Source: JAJFFW01 sp038531315 (lineage in GTDB: Bacteria; Pseudomonadota; Alphaproteobacteria; Caulobacterales; Parvularculaceae). From it: 25,414 bases of DNA. A model generated the notes under the pieces. The model was given only the letters and a program-made list of their open reading frames with translations. It was not told the origin of the DNA and made no database searches. The stretch's first letter is position 1. Each line of letters starts with the position of its first letter. The stretch covers positions 1 to 25,414 of the forward strand of contig JBCBBT010000049.1 in assembly GCA_038531315.1 (NCBI GenBank). Direction: 5' to 3'. Below are positions 8,019 through 16,039 of this stretch, in pieces. The position numbers were made by a program, and so were the translations under genes.

Positions 8019-8217
8019 AGCGCATTATCGCCCGTCCTTCCGGCCATGCAAACCGCGGCCCCTTTGCGCAAACGACCCGCTGCGCGGCTCTCACGCGGCG
8101 GTGTGGAAAAGTGATCGGCGCCGGGATTGTCGCCGATAGGGCCGGCAGCTAGCGTTTGCGCGCACAACCAAAATACCGGCGCGAAGAAACGCGGAAAAAA
8201 AACTGAGGGGATTGGCG

Positions 8218-8895
8218 ATGAGCGCGGATTATTCAAAAGAGCGCGTTCAGTTGCGCCTTTACAAATGGGCCGGTCAATGGGGACCATTCAAAGTCAAGAT
8301 CCCGTGCGGCGAGTGCGCGCTGACAGAAGACGTCATCGAAGACACGCTCGCCCATGAACTCGCCAACGCTGAAGTCGATTTTACCGTCAAGGAATGGCTG
8401 ACCTATTGGTGGGAGCCCTTGATGGCGGGCGGCGGCTGGCATGCGCCAATTGTCCTTGTCGGGAATAAAGTGATCGGACAAGGCGATGCGCTCAATCGCG
8501 GCGTTCTCGCCGAGGCGGTGATCCGCGAACATGTCAAACGCTTTCCGCTGGACGGAAACCATTTGTTCGGCAAGGAAAAATGCGGCCATTGCACCCGCGC
8601 CAAAGGGTATCTGACAAAAGCCGGCATCGACTACGCCAACCATGACGTCGTGAAAAATCCGGGCGCGATGTATGAGATGCTGGCGCGGGTCAAACCGATT
8701 ATCGGCGAGCAGACGCCGGTGACGACGCCGCAAATCTGGCTTAACGGCAATTTTGTCGGCGGCGCCGATGAGCTTGGCGCACAGCTCGGCTTTGAGGTTG
8801 AACCGGACCCGCGGCGCGGTCGCGGAGCGCTGTCGCCGCCGAAAAAGCTCTCCGGCAAGGAAAGCCGGCGGCTACAGGAAAAATACTCCGCCTAG
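8218..8895 (+). CDS. Tandem thioredoxin-fold / glutaredoxin-like protein with two CxxC sites
   Basis: A 225-residue cytosolic protein. The C-terminal half is a recognisable glutaredoxin domain: C-G-H-C at 122-125, the cis-proline segment T-T-P-Q-I-W-L-N-G (169-177) and a following G-G-A-D-E-L. The N-terminal half looks like a second, divergent thioredoxin fold: Y-K-W at the start of a strand, C-G-E-C at 30-33, and H-A-P-I-V-L-V-G-N-K-V-I-G-Q-G (75-89) at the cis-proline position. The tail is basic. GAGGGG supports ATG 8218 over the TTG two codons upstream. Expected role is thiol-disulfide exchange or deglutathionylation; substrate and partner are unknown. It is divergent from mutL and converges with the DUF3035 gene, overlapping its stop by four bases. 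Confidence 0.85.
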   Translation: MSADYSKERVQLRLYKWAGQWGPFKVKIPCGECALTEDVIEDTLAHELANAEVDFTVKEWLTYWWEPLMAGGGWHAPIVLVGNKVIGQGDALNRGVLAEAVIREHVKRFPLDGNHLFGKEKCGHCTRAKGYLTKAGIDYANHDVVKNPGAMYEMLARVKPIIGEQTPVTTPQIWLNGNFVGGADELGAQLGFEVEPDPRRGRGALSPPKKLSGKESRRLQEKYSA

Positions 8896-9443
8896 AAAAT
8901 ACCCGGCAGGCCAAGCGTCCTGTCGTCTTTTTTGATGCTGACTTTTTCTTCCGTACCCGTCACCGCCTGGATCGCTTTTTCGCGGGCGGCGAACCAGGCT
9001 TCGGGATCTTCAACCCGCAAGGGCGCGGCGCTGTCGTCGACGTCGCCATTGATAAACCGCCAGAAGATCAGCTGATTGGCGAGACTGCGGTCTTTTTCCG
9101 CGCGTCCGCCACCCTCAGCGCCGAGGATCGAGCGGATGTTCGGATCGGCCTGCAACGCCTTCGCGCGCTGCAACAGCGCTTGTTCGCCAACGCTCGGCGG
9201 CGCAGCGTTTGGATCGCCGAGCAGGACCTGTTGCGCGCGCTCTGACGAGGATAATTCCTGCGGCCGGCTTTCGCCCGGCTTTGGCGGGCGCAACGCGTAA
9301 TCCGGCGGCGTCGTCAGCGGCGCTTTGGTGGTGATGGCGAACTCGTCGGGCGGGTTCTTGCCGCCGCCAAGCGCGGCGCAGCCATTGGCGAAAACGGCGA
9401 TGGCGCCAAGGATCATCAGATTACGGCGTGAGGCGATGCTCAT
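8892..9443 (-). CDS. DUF3035 lipoprotein
   Basis: A 183-residue protein from ATG 9443. It begins with a basic n-region, a hydrophobic core and a Cys after F-A-N-G (a loose lipobox), so it is probably an outer- or inner-membrane lipoprotein. The mature N-terminus has the DUF3035 signature K-N-P-P-D-E-F-A-I-T-T-K-A-P-L-T-T-P-P-D-Y, and the C-terminus ends L-G-L-P-G-I-F. An open frame continues upstream to 9506, but that extension does not resemble a signal peptide. It is the third gene after ileS and lspA, an order common in alphaproteobacteria. Molecular function unknown. The stop overlaps that of the convergent glutaredoxin-like gene. Confidence 0.85.
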   Translation of the reverse strand: MSIASRRNLMILGAIAVFANGCAALGGGKNPPDEFAITTKAPLTTPPDYALRPPKPGESRPQELSSSERAQQVLLGDPNAAPPSVGEQALLQRAKALQADPNIRSILGAEGGGRAEKDRSLANQLIFWRFINGDVDDSAAPLRVEDPEAWFAAREKAIQAVTGTEEKVSIKKDDRTLGLPGIF

Positions 9444-9544
9444 GGGGTGGTGTCGCTCCGGGTAACAGGCGGCCAGCTTCTGGCGCGATTTGCGAGTGTT
9501 ATACAATCACCACGCCTTGATGGCAAAATCGTGACCATGGCGGC

Positions 9545-10183
9545 TCACGATTTCAGCGACGGCGCGCGTGCGGCGGCCTTGGCGTCACGGCCTTCAAGGA
9601 CAAAGTCAACCATCAACAGCGCGACGCCGACACAGATTGCGGCATCCGCGATATTGAAGACCCAGGGAAAGAAGAGCCCCGAAAAATCGAGAAAATCGAC
9701 GACGTAGCCATAAGCGAGCCGGTCATAGAGATTGCCGAGGGCGCCGCCAATAACCATGGCGATGGCGCTCGCCCGCAACGGCTTTGTCGCCGAGGCGAGC
9801 CACGAAACCAGCATCGCCACAACGCCGAGCGAAATCAGCGCCAGGAGCGCGCGCGAGCCGACAACGCCGAGAACGTCTTCAAAATGCATCCCGAAGCTTG
9901 CGCCTTTGTTCCTGACGAAGGTCAGATCAAAGATCGGCGACAGGGGAATTTGGGCGCAGGAAAAATCCGGATTTTTCGCACACGGAACGCTTTTTTCCTG
10001 GAGACGCACGATATTGACGATCCAGAATTTGCTGGCCTGATCGGCGGCGGCGATTAAGCCTGCGCCGATCAATGCCTTTGCATACAAAGGATTGGCGCGC
10101 GCCTGCGCCGCCCAGCCGCGCAACCGTACGCCGACGGGAACGCCCGCGCCGTCTTCACCGCCGCCTGAGGGCTTTATCGTCAT
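9545..10183 (-). CDS. lspA: Lipoprotein signal peptidase (signal peptidase II)
   Basis: A 212-residue inner-membrane aspartyl protease that cleaves prolipoproteins before the lipidated Cys. Four membrane segments are visible. Family motifs: D-Q-A-S-K (48-52), N-K-G-A-S-F-G (92-98), G-N-L-Y-D-R (150-155), V-V-D-F-L with catalytic Asp163, and F-N-I-A-D with catalytic Asp180. The ATG at 10183 overlaps the ileS stop (ATGA), giving translational coupling, so the longer frame from 10288 is rejected. A periplasmic loop holds two Cys (68 and 76). The substrates likely include the lipoproteins encoded in this window. Confidence 0.96.
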   Translation of the reverse strand: MTIKPSGGGEDGAGVPVGVRLRGWAAQARANPLYAKALIGAGLIAAADQASKFWIVNIVRLQEKSVPCAKNPDFSCAQIPLSPIFDLTFVRNKGASFGMHFEDVLGVVGSRALLALISLGVVAMLVSWLASATKPLRASAIAMVIGGALGNLYDRLAYGYVVDFLDFSGLFFPWVFNIADAAICVGVALLMVDFVLEGRDAKAAARAPSLKS

Positions 10184-13125
10184 GCCGCCGCATCCTTCGC
10201 GCTGACCGCATCGGCGCACCGCGCACACAGTTTTCCGTGGGCCGGATCGGCGCCGACATCGTCGGTATGGCGCCAGCAGCGCGCGCATTTTGACGCGTCC
10301 GCGCGCGACGGCGTCACCGCAACGCCGGCGACATCGTCGAGACGGAACGCCGCGTCCGGGCCTTCGCTCCGGTGGACGGCGACGGCGCCGGTAATAAAGA
10401 GCTCGGCCAGGTCATGGTCGCGGAGCGCATCAGCCAGCCCATCCCCGAGCGCGCTGTCGGCGAGGTAAACATGCGGCGCCGCCTCCAGGCTGGCGCCAAT
10501 GCGCTTTTCCCGGCGCTCGATTTCAAGCGCGCCCGTCACCACCCGGCGCACCTTGCGGATATCGCGCCAGCGCGCGCCGAGGGTCTCGTCTTTCCAGGCC
10601 GCAGGCGTTTGCGGCATTTGTTCAAGGTGGACCGAGCCCGCCGCCTCGCCATGGCGCTGCAGCCAGGCTTCTTCGGTCGTGAATACACAGATCGGCGACA
10701 GCCAGACGATGACCCGCTCAAGGACGAGGTCCATGACCGTGCGCGCGGCGCGCCGGCGCAGATCGTCCGGTCGGTCGCAATAAAGCGCGTCTTTTCTGAT
10801 ATCGAGATAAAACGCAGACAGATCAACAGAACAAAAATCAAGAACCTTGCGCCACACGGTCTTGAAGTCGAACGCCTCGTAAGCCGCACGCACTTCGCTA
10901 TCGCGTTCGGCAAGCAAATGCAGAACATAACGCTCAAGCTCTGGCATATCTTCCGGCGTCACCGCTTCATCGTCGCTGAACCCGTCGAGCGCGCCCAACA
11001 GATAACGCAGCGTATTGCGCAGCTTCCGGTAGGCGTCGACGGCGCTGTCGATGATTTCCTTCGAGATGCGCAAATCTTCTGTGTAATCCGAGCTTGCGAC
11101 CCAGATGCGGATGATCTCCGCGCCATACTGGCGGATCACCTCATCGGGCTGCATGGAATTGCCGAGGGACTTCGACATTTTGCGCCCCTCGCCGTCGACA
11201 ACGAAACCATTGGTGACGACATGATTGTAAGGTGCGCGCCCGCGCGTGCCGCAGCTTTCAAGGAGCGAGGACTGAAACCAGCCGCGATGCTGGTCGGATC
11301 CCTCGCAATAAACGTCCGCCGGCCAGCTCAGATCGTCTCGCCCCTCAAGGACAAACGCGTGCGTTGAGCCGGAGTCGAACCAGACATCGAGAATGTCGTC
11401 GACTTTCTCGTAATCGGCGGCGTTATGGTCGGCGCCGAGAAAATCCTCAGCGGGCGTTTCAAACCAGGCGTCGGCGCCATTTTGCGCAATCGCGCTCAGG
11501 ATGCGTTGATTGACGGCCTTATCGTTCAAAACCGCGCCCGTTTCCTTGTGAACAAAAATCGTGATCGGCACGCCCCATGCGCGCTGGCGCGAAATCAGCC
11601 AGTCCGGGCGGCCCTCGACCATCGAGCGGATGCGATTGCGGCCCGACGACGGGGTGAATCCCGTCGCGTCGATCGCGTCAAGCGCATTTTCGCGCAAGGT
11701 CTTGCCGTTGGCGGTCGCCTTGTCGAGCGCGATGAACCATTGCGGCGTATTGCGGAAGATCACCGGCGCTTTTGATCGCCATGAATGCGGATAGGCGTGC
11801 GTCAGGCGGCCGCGCGCGAGCAATTTTCCGTGTGCGATCAATTGCGCGATGACGGCCTTGTTGGCGCCGGCGTCTTTACCCTTTTTCTTGCCCTCGGTGA
11901 CGATGACCTGTTCGCCGGTAAAGCCCGGCGCCTCATCGGTGAACGCGCCAAGCGCATCGACCGTGTGCGGAATGTCAGCTTTAGTCCCAAAGGCGTTGAC
12001 CCAGGCGATATAGTCTTCCTGACCGTGACTCGGCGCCGTGTGGACAAAACCCGTCCCCGCTTCATCGGTGACGTGATCGCCGGCCAGCAATGGGACATTG
12101 AAGTCATAACCGCCTTCATGACCCTTCAGGGGATGCGCGCAGCGCATGTCAGCGAGCGCATCGCCGGCAACGTCGCCAATGCGCGTCCAGGCCTCGATCA
12201 ATCCGGCTTCGCGCACGCTCTCGGCAAGCACGTCCGAGAGGATGAGTTGGTCGCCCGGCGCCGACCAGGGCTCAAAATCGAGATCAGCCTTCATCGCATC
12301 AACGCGGTAGAGCCCATAAGACAATGACGGCCCATAACAGATCGCCCGATTGCCGGGGATCGTCCACGGCGTCGTCGTCCAGATGACAATAGAGGCGTCG
12401 GCGTATGCGCCCTCGAGAACGGGAAACTTCACCCAGATCGTCGTGGACTGATGATCGTGATATTCGATTTCGGCCTCTGCGAGCGCGGTCTGTTCGACCG
12501 GCGACCACATCACCGGCTTGGAGCCGCGATACAACAGATCGAGATCGACGAATTTCAATAATTCTTCCGCGATCACGGCCTCCGACTTATAGGCCATGGT
12601 CGTATAAGGGTCTTTCCAGTCGCCCTCGCCGCCGAGACGCTGAAACTCCGCTGACTGAACATCAAGCCATTCCTGCGCATAAGAGCGGCAGCGCGCGCGA
12701 AACTCCGACGACGGCACGTCGCGCTTGGCGCGCCCCTTGCCGCGGAATTCCTCCTCAACTTTCCATTCGATCGGCAGGCCGTGACAGTCCCAGCCCGGCA
12801 CGTAGTTGGCGTCGAAGCCCGCGATCTGCTTGGAGCGGACGATCATGTCTTTCAGGATCTTCGTGAGCGCGGTGCCCATATGAATGTGCCCGTTGGCGTA
12901 GGGCGGTCCGTCATGGAGGACGAAGGTTGGGCGGCCTTTGGCGTCAGCGCGGAGTTGCTCATAAAGGCCTGTCTCGGCCCAGCGCGCCAGAAGCTGCGGC
13001 TCGCGCTTGGGCAAGCCGGCCCGCATCGGAAACTCGGTCTTCGGCAGGAACAACGTGTTTTTGTAATCCGGACCATCGCTTGCGGCGGCGGATTCTTTTT
13101 GGGCGGAGGATGCGTCGGATGGCAT
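10180..13125 (-). CDS. ileS: Isoleucyl-tRNA synthetase
   Basis: A 981-residue class I synthetase that charges tRNA-Ile and edits Val-tRNA-Ile. Visible: the HIGH-type motif P-P-Y-A-N-G-H-I-H-M-G (74-84), the editing (CP1) domain with T-T-T-P-W-T-I-P-G-N-R-A, the G-S-D-Q-H-R-G-W-F block, the K-M-S-K-S loop, and a C-terminal zinc site built from C-A-R-C-W and C-A-R-C. The ATG at 13125 gives a normal N-terminus; the frame is open to 13251 but the extra 42 residues look unrelated. The ribosome-binding site is weak (AAGAGA). First gene of ileS-lspA, and probably of the DUF3035 gene as well. Confidence 0.97.
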   Translation of the reverse strand: MPSDASSAQKESAAASDGPDYKNTLFLPKTEFPMRAGLPKREPQLLARWAETGLYEQLRADAKGRPTFVLHDGPPYANGHIHMGTALTKILKDMIVRSKQIAGFDANYVPGWDCHGLPIEWKVEEEFRGKGRAKRDVPSSEFRARCRSYAQEWLDVQSAEFQRLGGEGDWKDPYTTMAYKSEAVIAEELLKFVDLDLLYRGSKPVMWSPVEQTALAEAEIEYHDHQSTTIWVKFPVLEGAYADASIVIWTTTPWTIPGNRAICYGPSLSYGLYRVDAMKADLDFEPWSAPGDQLILSDVLAESVREAGLIEAWTRIGDVAGDALADMRCAHPLKGHEGGYDFNVPLLAGDHVTDEAGTGFVHTAPSHGQEDYIAWVNAFGTKADIPHTVDALGAFTDEAPGFTGEQVIVTEGKKKGKDAGANKAVIAQLIAHGKLLARGRLTHAYPHSWRSKAPVIFRNTPQWFIALDKATANGKTLRENALDAIDATGFTPSSGRNRIRSMVEGRPDWLISRQRAWGVPITIFVHKETGAVLNDKAVNQRILSAIAQNGADAWFETPAEDFLGADHNAADYEKVDDILDVWFDSGSTHAFVLEGRDDLSWPADVYCEGSDQHRGWFQSSLLESCGTRGRAPYNHVVTNGFVVDGEGRKMSKSLGNSMQPDEVIRQYGAEIIRIWVASSDYTEDLRISKEIIDSAVDAYRKLRNTLRYLLGALDGFSDDEAVTPEDMPELERYVLHLLAERDSEVRAAYEAFDFKTVWRKVLDFCSVDLSAFYLDIRKDALYCDRPDDLRRRAARTVMDLVLERVIVWLSPICVFTTEEAWLQRHGEAAGSVHLEQMPQTPAAWKDETLGARWRDIRKVRRVVTGALEIERREKRIGASLEAAPHVYLADSALGDGLADALRDHDLAELFITGAVAVHRSEGPDAAFRLDDVAGVAVTPSRADASKCARCWRHTDDVGADPAHGKLCARCADAVSAKDAAA

Positions 13126-13437
13126 CGGCGATCTCTTCTTCAGGAATGAAAATGTGGGGCGGAGGCATAACCCGGTCCCGGGCCGCGCGCCAGTCGGATA
13201 TCTATGCGATATCGCAGCGCACGCGCCGGGCCGGGCGCATAATTCGCCCAATCACAGCTCGCCTAACCAAAGCAGCGCGAGAACGACGCCCGATCGAAAT
13301 CGGCGCCCTGGCGGAGATATAGCGTTCGCGTCCCGTCATGACGCTGTGGTAGCAAGGATGGCGCGGCCCGTCATCTGAAAAAACGCGCGCCCGCCGCCAT
13401 CCGCAAGGATAACGCTTGGCGCGCGGGATGTATGGAT
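13126..13437. other. Intergenic region upstream of ileS
   Basis: About 310 bases. Its distal end holds the terminator of the secreted-protein gene (13378-13427). The rest should carry the ileS promoter and leader, but no clear promoter or T-box-like structure can be read. An open frame of about 45 Arg-rich codons on the minus strand, ending at 13202, has no family resemblance and is not called. Confidence 0.5.
13378..13427 (-). terminator. Rho-independent terminator of the secreted Gly/Tyr/Arg-rich protein gene
   Basis: On the minus strand, a CGCGCGCC arm pairs perfectly with GGCGCGCG across a loop of about 25 bases and is followed directly by TTTTTT (13383-13378). It starts about 10 bases after the TAG stop. 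The long loop makes it less compact than a textbook terminator. Confidence 0.75.
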
Positions 13438-14745
13438 CTAGATGAGTTCGAGCTGCATGACGCCGCGGCTGTCGGCCTTGCAACTCATCATCCGCTGGTA
13501 CTGGCCGCCGCGCGGGTCCTGCACCGTAAAGCTGGCGGTGAGATGATAAACGCCGCCGGGGATCATCCGGACGTTCGACGGCTTGGCCGGCAGGGCGGCG
13601 ATCATCCGTTCGCGACCCGTCTCGGCGCGGGTTTCAGCCGCGCAACCGCGATAGGCGATCCGGATCAGCGCATCGCCGCCGAGGAGCTCATCGTCGAGCG
13701 GGTCGTCGCGGTCGCGCGTTTCGAGGTCGTCTTCAGGCGCCGGCCGGATCGGCGACGGCGCCACGTCGCGGCTTTCAAAGTCCGGCGCGTCGAAATCGTC
13801 GCCATCGCGATCAGCGTTGCGGCCGAGGCCGCGATCTTGGTCACGCTCGAGGGCGCGATTCCGGCTACGGCTACGGTCGCGATTGCGTTCACGCTCAAGC
13901 GCTTCCATGCGGTCGTCATATTCAGCGCCGTCAAATTCCCGATTATTGTTGCGGTTGTTGTTGCGGCTATTGTCGAAGGCGTCTTCATCATCGACGTCGT
14001 TATCGAAATCGTCATTGTCGCTTCGACCGACCCCGCGCGCATCGCGGGCGTCGTCGCGCTCAAGACGGCGGCGCGCGTCGCGCAGCGCGCGGCGCTCTTC
14101 TTCGAGCGCGGCGCGTTCGTCATCGAGCTTGCGCCGTTCGGCTTCGAGAAGTTCGGAAGGAATATCCTCATCGCCGAAACCGGGCCGCGCGTCGCCGCGA
14201 CCTAAATCGCCGCGCCCGCGCGCCGCATCGGACCGGTCAAGTTCGGCGCGGCGGCGTTCAGTCCGGTCGATTTCTTGCTCCAGCGCGCGCTGGCGGGCGC
14301 GCAAATCTTCAAGCTCGCGCTCCAGATCGTAGGCGTCATAGCGCTGGCCGCGCCGGACGCCGGCTTCATACGCACGCCGTTCGCGATAGCGCCGGTTGTC
14401 TTCAATGCTGTCGAGCAAAATCGCGCCGCCGATAATGCCGCCTGCGACCAGCGCCGCATCGCCGGGGCCAAAGCCCCGCCCGCGATAATAGCGTTTGCCG
14501 CGATAGCCTCTGTAGCCGCGAAAACCGCGATTATATCCGCGGTAATATCCCCGGCCGTAATAGCGCGGCCCGTAAAACCCGCGCCCGCCTCCCCGGAATT
14601 TCGAGCCCCGGAATTTGGACCCGTGAAACTTCGAGCCGTAATAACCATGGTGACCGTAACCGCCGCCGGCGAAAGCCGGACCAGCCGTGGTCAGCGCGAC
14701 CCCGAGGGATGCGGCGGCTAAAAGCAAGGTTTTAAGGGATTTCAT
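13438..14745 (-). CDS. Secreted Gly/Tyr/Arg-rich protein with glycine zipper and coiled coil
   Basis: A 435-residue protein from ATG 14745, which has GGGAG at good spacing. In order: a signal peptide ending A-F-A (about residue 26); a Gly/Tyr/Arg/Phe-rich region (27-92) with three G-S-K-F units and G-Y-R-G repeats; a glycine-zipper hydrophobic segment (97-112); a charged coiled coil (120-232); a disordered Asp/Asn/Arg-rich region including an N-N-N-R-N-N-N-R run (242-345); and a C-terminal domain (355-435) with Cys368 and Cys422, which could form a disulfide. No catalytic motif. An envelope structural or adhesive role is possible but not shown. It has its own terminator and is divergent from the DUF2799 lipoprotein gene. 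I do not recognise the full-length family. Confidence 0.75.
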   Translation of the reverse strand: MKSLKTLLLAAASLGVALTTAGPAFAGGGYGHHGYYGSKFHGSKFRGSKFRGGGRGFYGPRYYGRGYYRGYNRGFRGYRGYRGKRYYRGRGFGPGDAALVAGGIIGGAILLDSIEDNRRYRERRAYEAGVRRGQRYDAYDLERELEDLRARQRALEQEIDRTERRRAELDRSDAARGRGDLGRGDARPGFGDEDIPSELLEAERRKLDDERAALEEERRALRDARRRLERDDARDARGVGRSDNDDFDNDVDDEDAFDNSRNNNRNNNREFDGAEYDDRMEALERERNRDRSRSRNRALERDQDRGLGRNADRDGDDFDAPDFESRDVAPSPIRPAPEDDLETRDRDDPLDDELLGGDALIRIAYRGCAAETRAETGRERMIAALPAKPSNVRMIPGGVYHLTASFTVQDPRGGQYQRMMSCKADSRGVMQLELI

Positions 14746-14991
14746 CGGCTTACTCCCGGATGACACAACCCTTATTAGAATATCGAAATGGGGCCGCTTT
14801 TTGACGGATAAACGCCGAATCGCCCGCCTTCGCTCAAGATTTCGTGAAGGCTTATTAACCATATCGGCATAGACCCATAGCGGCGGAAACCCTGACGGCA
14901 TAAACGTTGGCGCTGTCGGTGCGCTCGCGATAAGATCGACGGACAGCGTTTTAGGGGCGGCGTTTCAGGGGAATCGTGCACGATTGGGAAC

Positions 14992-15678
14992 ATGGCGCTG
15001 AAAAATCACAAAAAATTGCGCCCGATCACGGGTTTACGGGGGCTTTGCGCCGCCCGGCGCGGCGTTTTTGTCGCGCTCGCGCTCGGCCTTCTGGCGGGAT
15101 GCGCGACCGGCATGAGCGAGGATGAGTGCGTCGCCGCCGATTGGGGCGCGCTCGGTGAGGCCGACGGCCTCGCCGGGGCCGCCGCCGGACGCTTTTCAGA
15201 ACGCGCCGAGAACTGCTCAAAATTCAAGATCGGCGCCGACGCCGCCGCATACGACGCTGGCCGCCGGCGCGGCCTCGCCCGCTACTGCACGCCGGCGTCC
15301 GGCTTTGAGCAAGGCCGAAAAGGACAGCCCTATTACGATGTGTGCCCGGCCGGGCTCGCCGACGCGTTTCTGGTTGAATATGAAATCGGGACGCGCCTTT
15401 ATCAGCTGACGCGCGATTATGACGGCGCCGTCGAGCGATACCGTCAGGCCACCGACGACCTTGAAGACGCGCGCTACGATCTGCAGCGCAAACGCGACCG
15501 GTATCGCGAAAACACGCTCAGCGATGAAGAGCGCGCCTCCCTACAGGACGACATCAGGGATTTGCGTCGCACGGTTGAAGCGATCGAAAATGATTTGCCG
15601 CTGCTTGAAGCGAGCATCGACCGGGCGCGGTTTGCGCTCGAAGACTACCGCGCCTTTATCGATCAGCGCGGGCGCTGA
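14992..15678 (+). CDS. DUF2799 lipoprotein with C-terminal coiled coil
   Basis: A 228-residue lipoprotein. A long basic n-region precedes a hydrophobic core and a perfect lipobox, L-L-A-G-C (Cys37). The next 100 residues match the DUF2799 pattern: C-x-x-A-D-W, G-x-x-D-G, a Y-D-A-G-R-R-x-G-L motif, Y-C-T-P-A-S-G, G-x-x-G-Q-P-Y-Y-D-V-C-P. Residues about 140-225 are a heptad-rich coiled coil. The family's function is unknown; such proteins are expected at the inner face of the outer membrane. The ATG at 14992 lacks a strong ribosome-binding site. It converges on the DUF1244 gene. Confidence 0.85.
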   Translation: MALKNHKKLRPITGLRGLCAARRGVFVALALGLLAGCATGMSEDECVAADWGALGEADGLAGAAAGRFSERAENCSKFKIGADAAAYDAGRRRGLARYCTPASGFEQGRKGQPYYDVCPAGLADAFLVEYEIGTRLYQLTRDYDGAVERYRQATDDLEDARYDLQRKRDRYRENTLSDEERASLQDDIRDLRRTVEAIENDLPLLEASIDRARFALEDYRAFIDQRGR

Positions 15679-15718
15679 GCCGACACTTTCAGGATACGGA
15701 TATTTTTCGGCGACTTAA

Positions 15719-16027
15719 TTATCGAGCGCCGTCTTTGCGGGCGTTGAAGGCGGCCATCTGCTCCGGCGTCGCCTCGCGTTGATATTTTGCCTTCCAGTCC
15801 GCATACGCCATACCGTAAACCCGCGCGCGCGCTTCGTCTTTTGTAAAGGTGCGGCCGCGCTTTTCGGCTTCCTCGCGCCACCAGTCGCCGAGGCAGTTGC
15901 GGCAAAAATCAGCCAGGATCATCAAGTCGATGTTCTGCACGTCCTTGCGGGCGTCGAGATGGGAAAGCAATCTGCGAAACGCGGCGGCGTCGATCCGGTC
16001 GCGCTCTTCATCGGTAAGGTCGGTCAT
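15719..16027 (-). CDS. DUF1244 small conserved protein
   Basis: A 102-residue soluble helical protein. It carries the highly conserved DUF1244 core: F-R-R-L-L-S-H-L-D-x-R-x-D-V-Q-N-I-D-L-M-I-L-A-D-F-C-R-N-C-L, then V-Y-G-M-A-Y-A-D-W-K and a Y-Q-R-E-A-T-P-E-Q tail. The C-R-N-C pair could bind metal or form a disulfide; this is inference. Biochemical function is unknown. It starts 12 bases after ribF on the same strand, so it is probably the last gene of a HAD phosphatase-ribF-DUF1244 operon. Confidence 0.9.
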   Translation of the reverse strand: MTDLTDEERDRIDAAAFRRLLSHLDARKDVQNIDLMILADFCRNCLGDWWREEAEKRGRTFTKDEARARVYGMAYADWKAKYQREATPEQMAAFNARKDGAR

Positions 16028-16039
16028 GGAAAGCCTCGG

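Noticed and set aside
12959..13168. Short Ile-rich frame starting 43 bases before ileS and overlapping it, suggesting an attenuator leader peptide
   Set aside because: No ribosome-binding site, no terminator/antiterminator pair can be drawn, and most of the frame runs inside ileS coding sequence; probably chance.
13202..13483. Minus-strand Arg-rich frame between the secreted-protein gene and ileS
   Set aside because: It runs across a terminator hairpin, overlaps the end of the secreted-protein gene, and has composition typical of non-coding GC-rich DNA.
13817..14332. Ser/Arg repeat frame on the plus strand
   Set aside because: Reverse complement of the coiled-coil and disordered coding region of the secreted protein; composition follows from that repeat.
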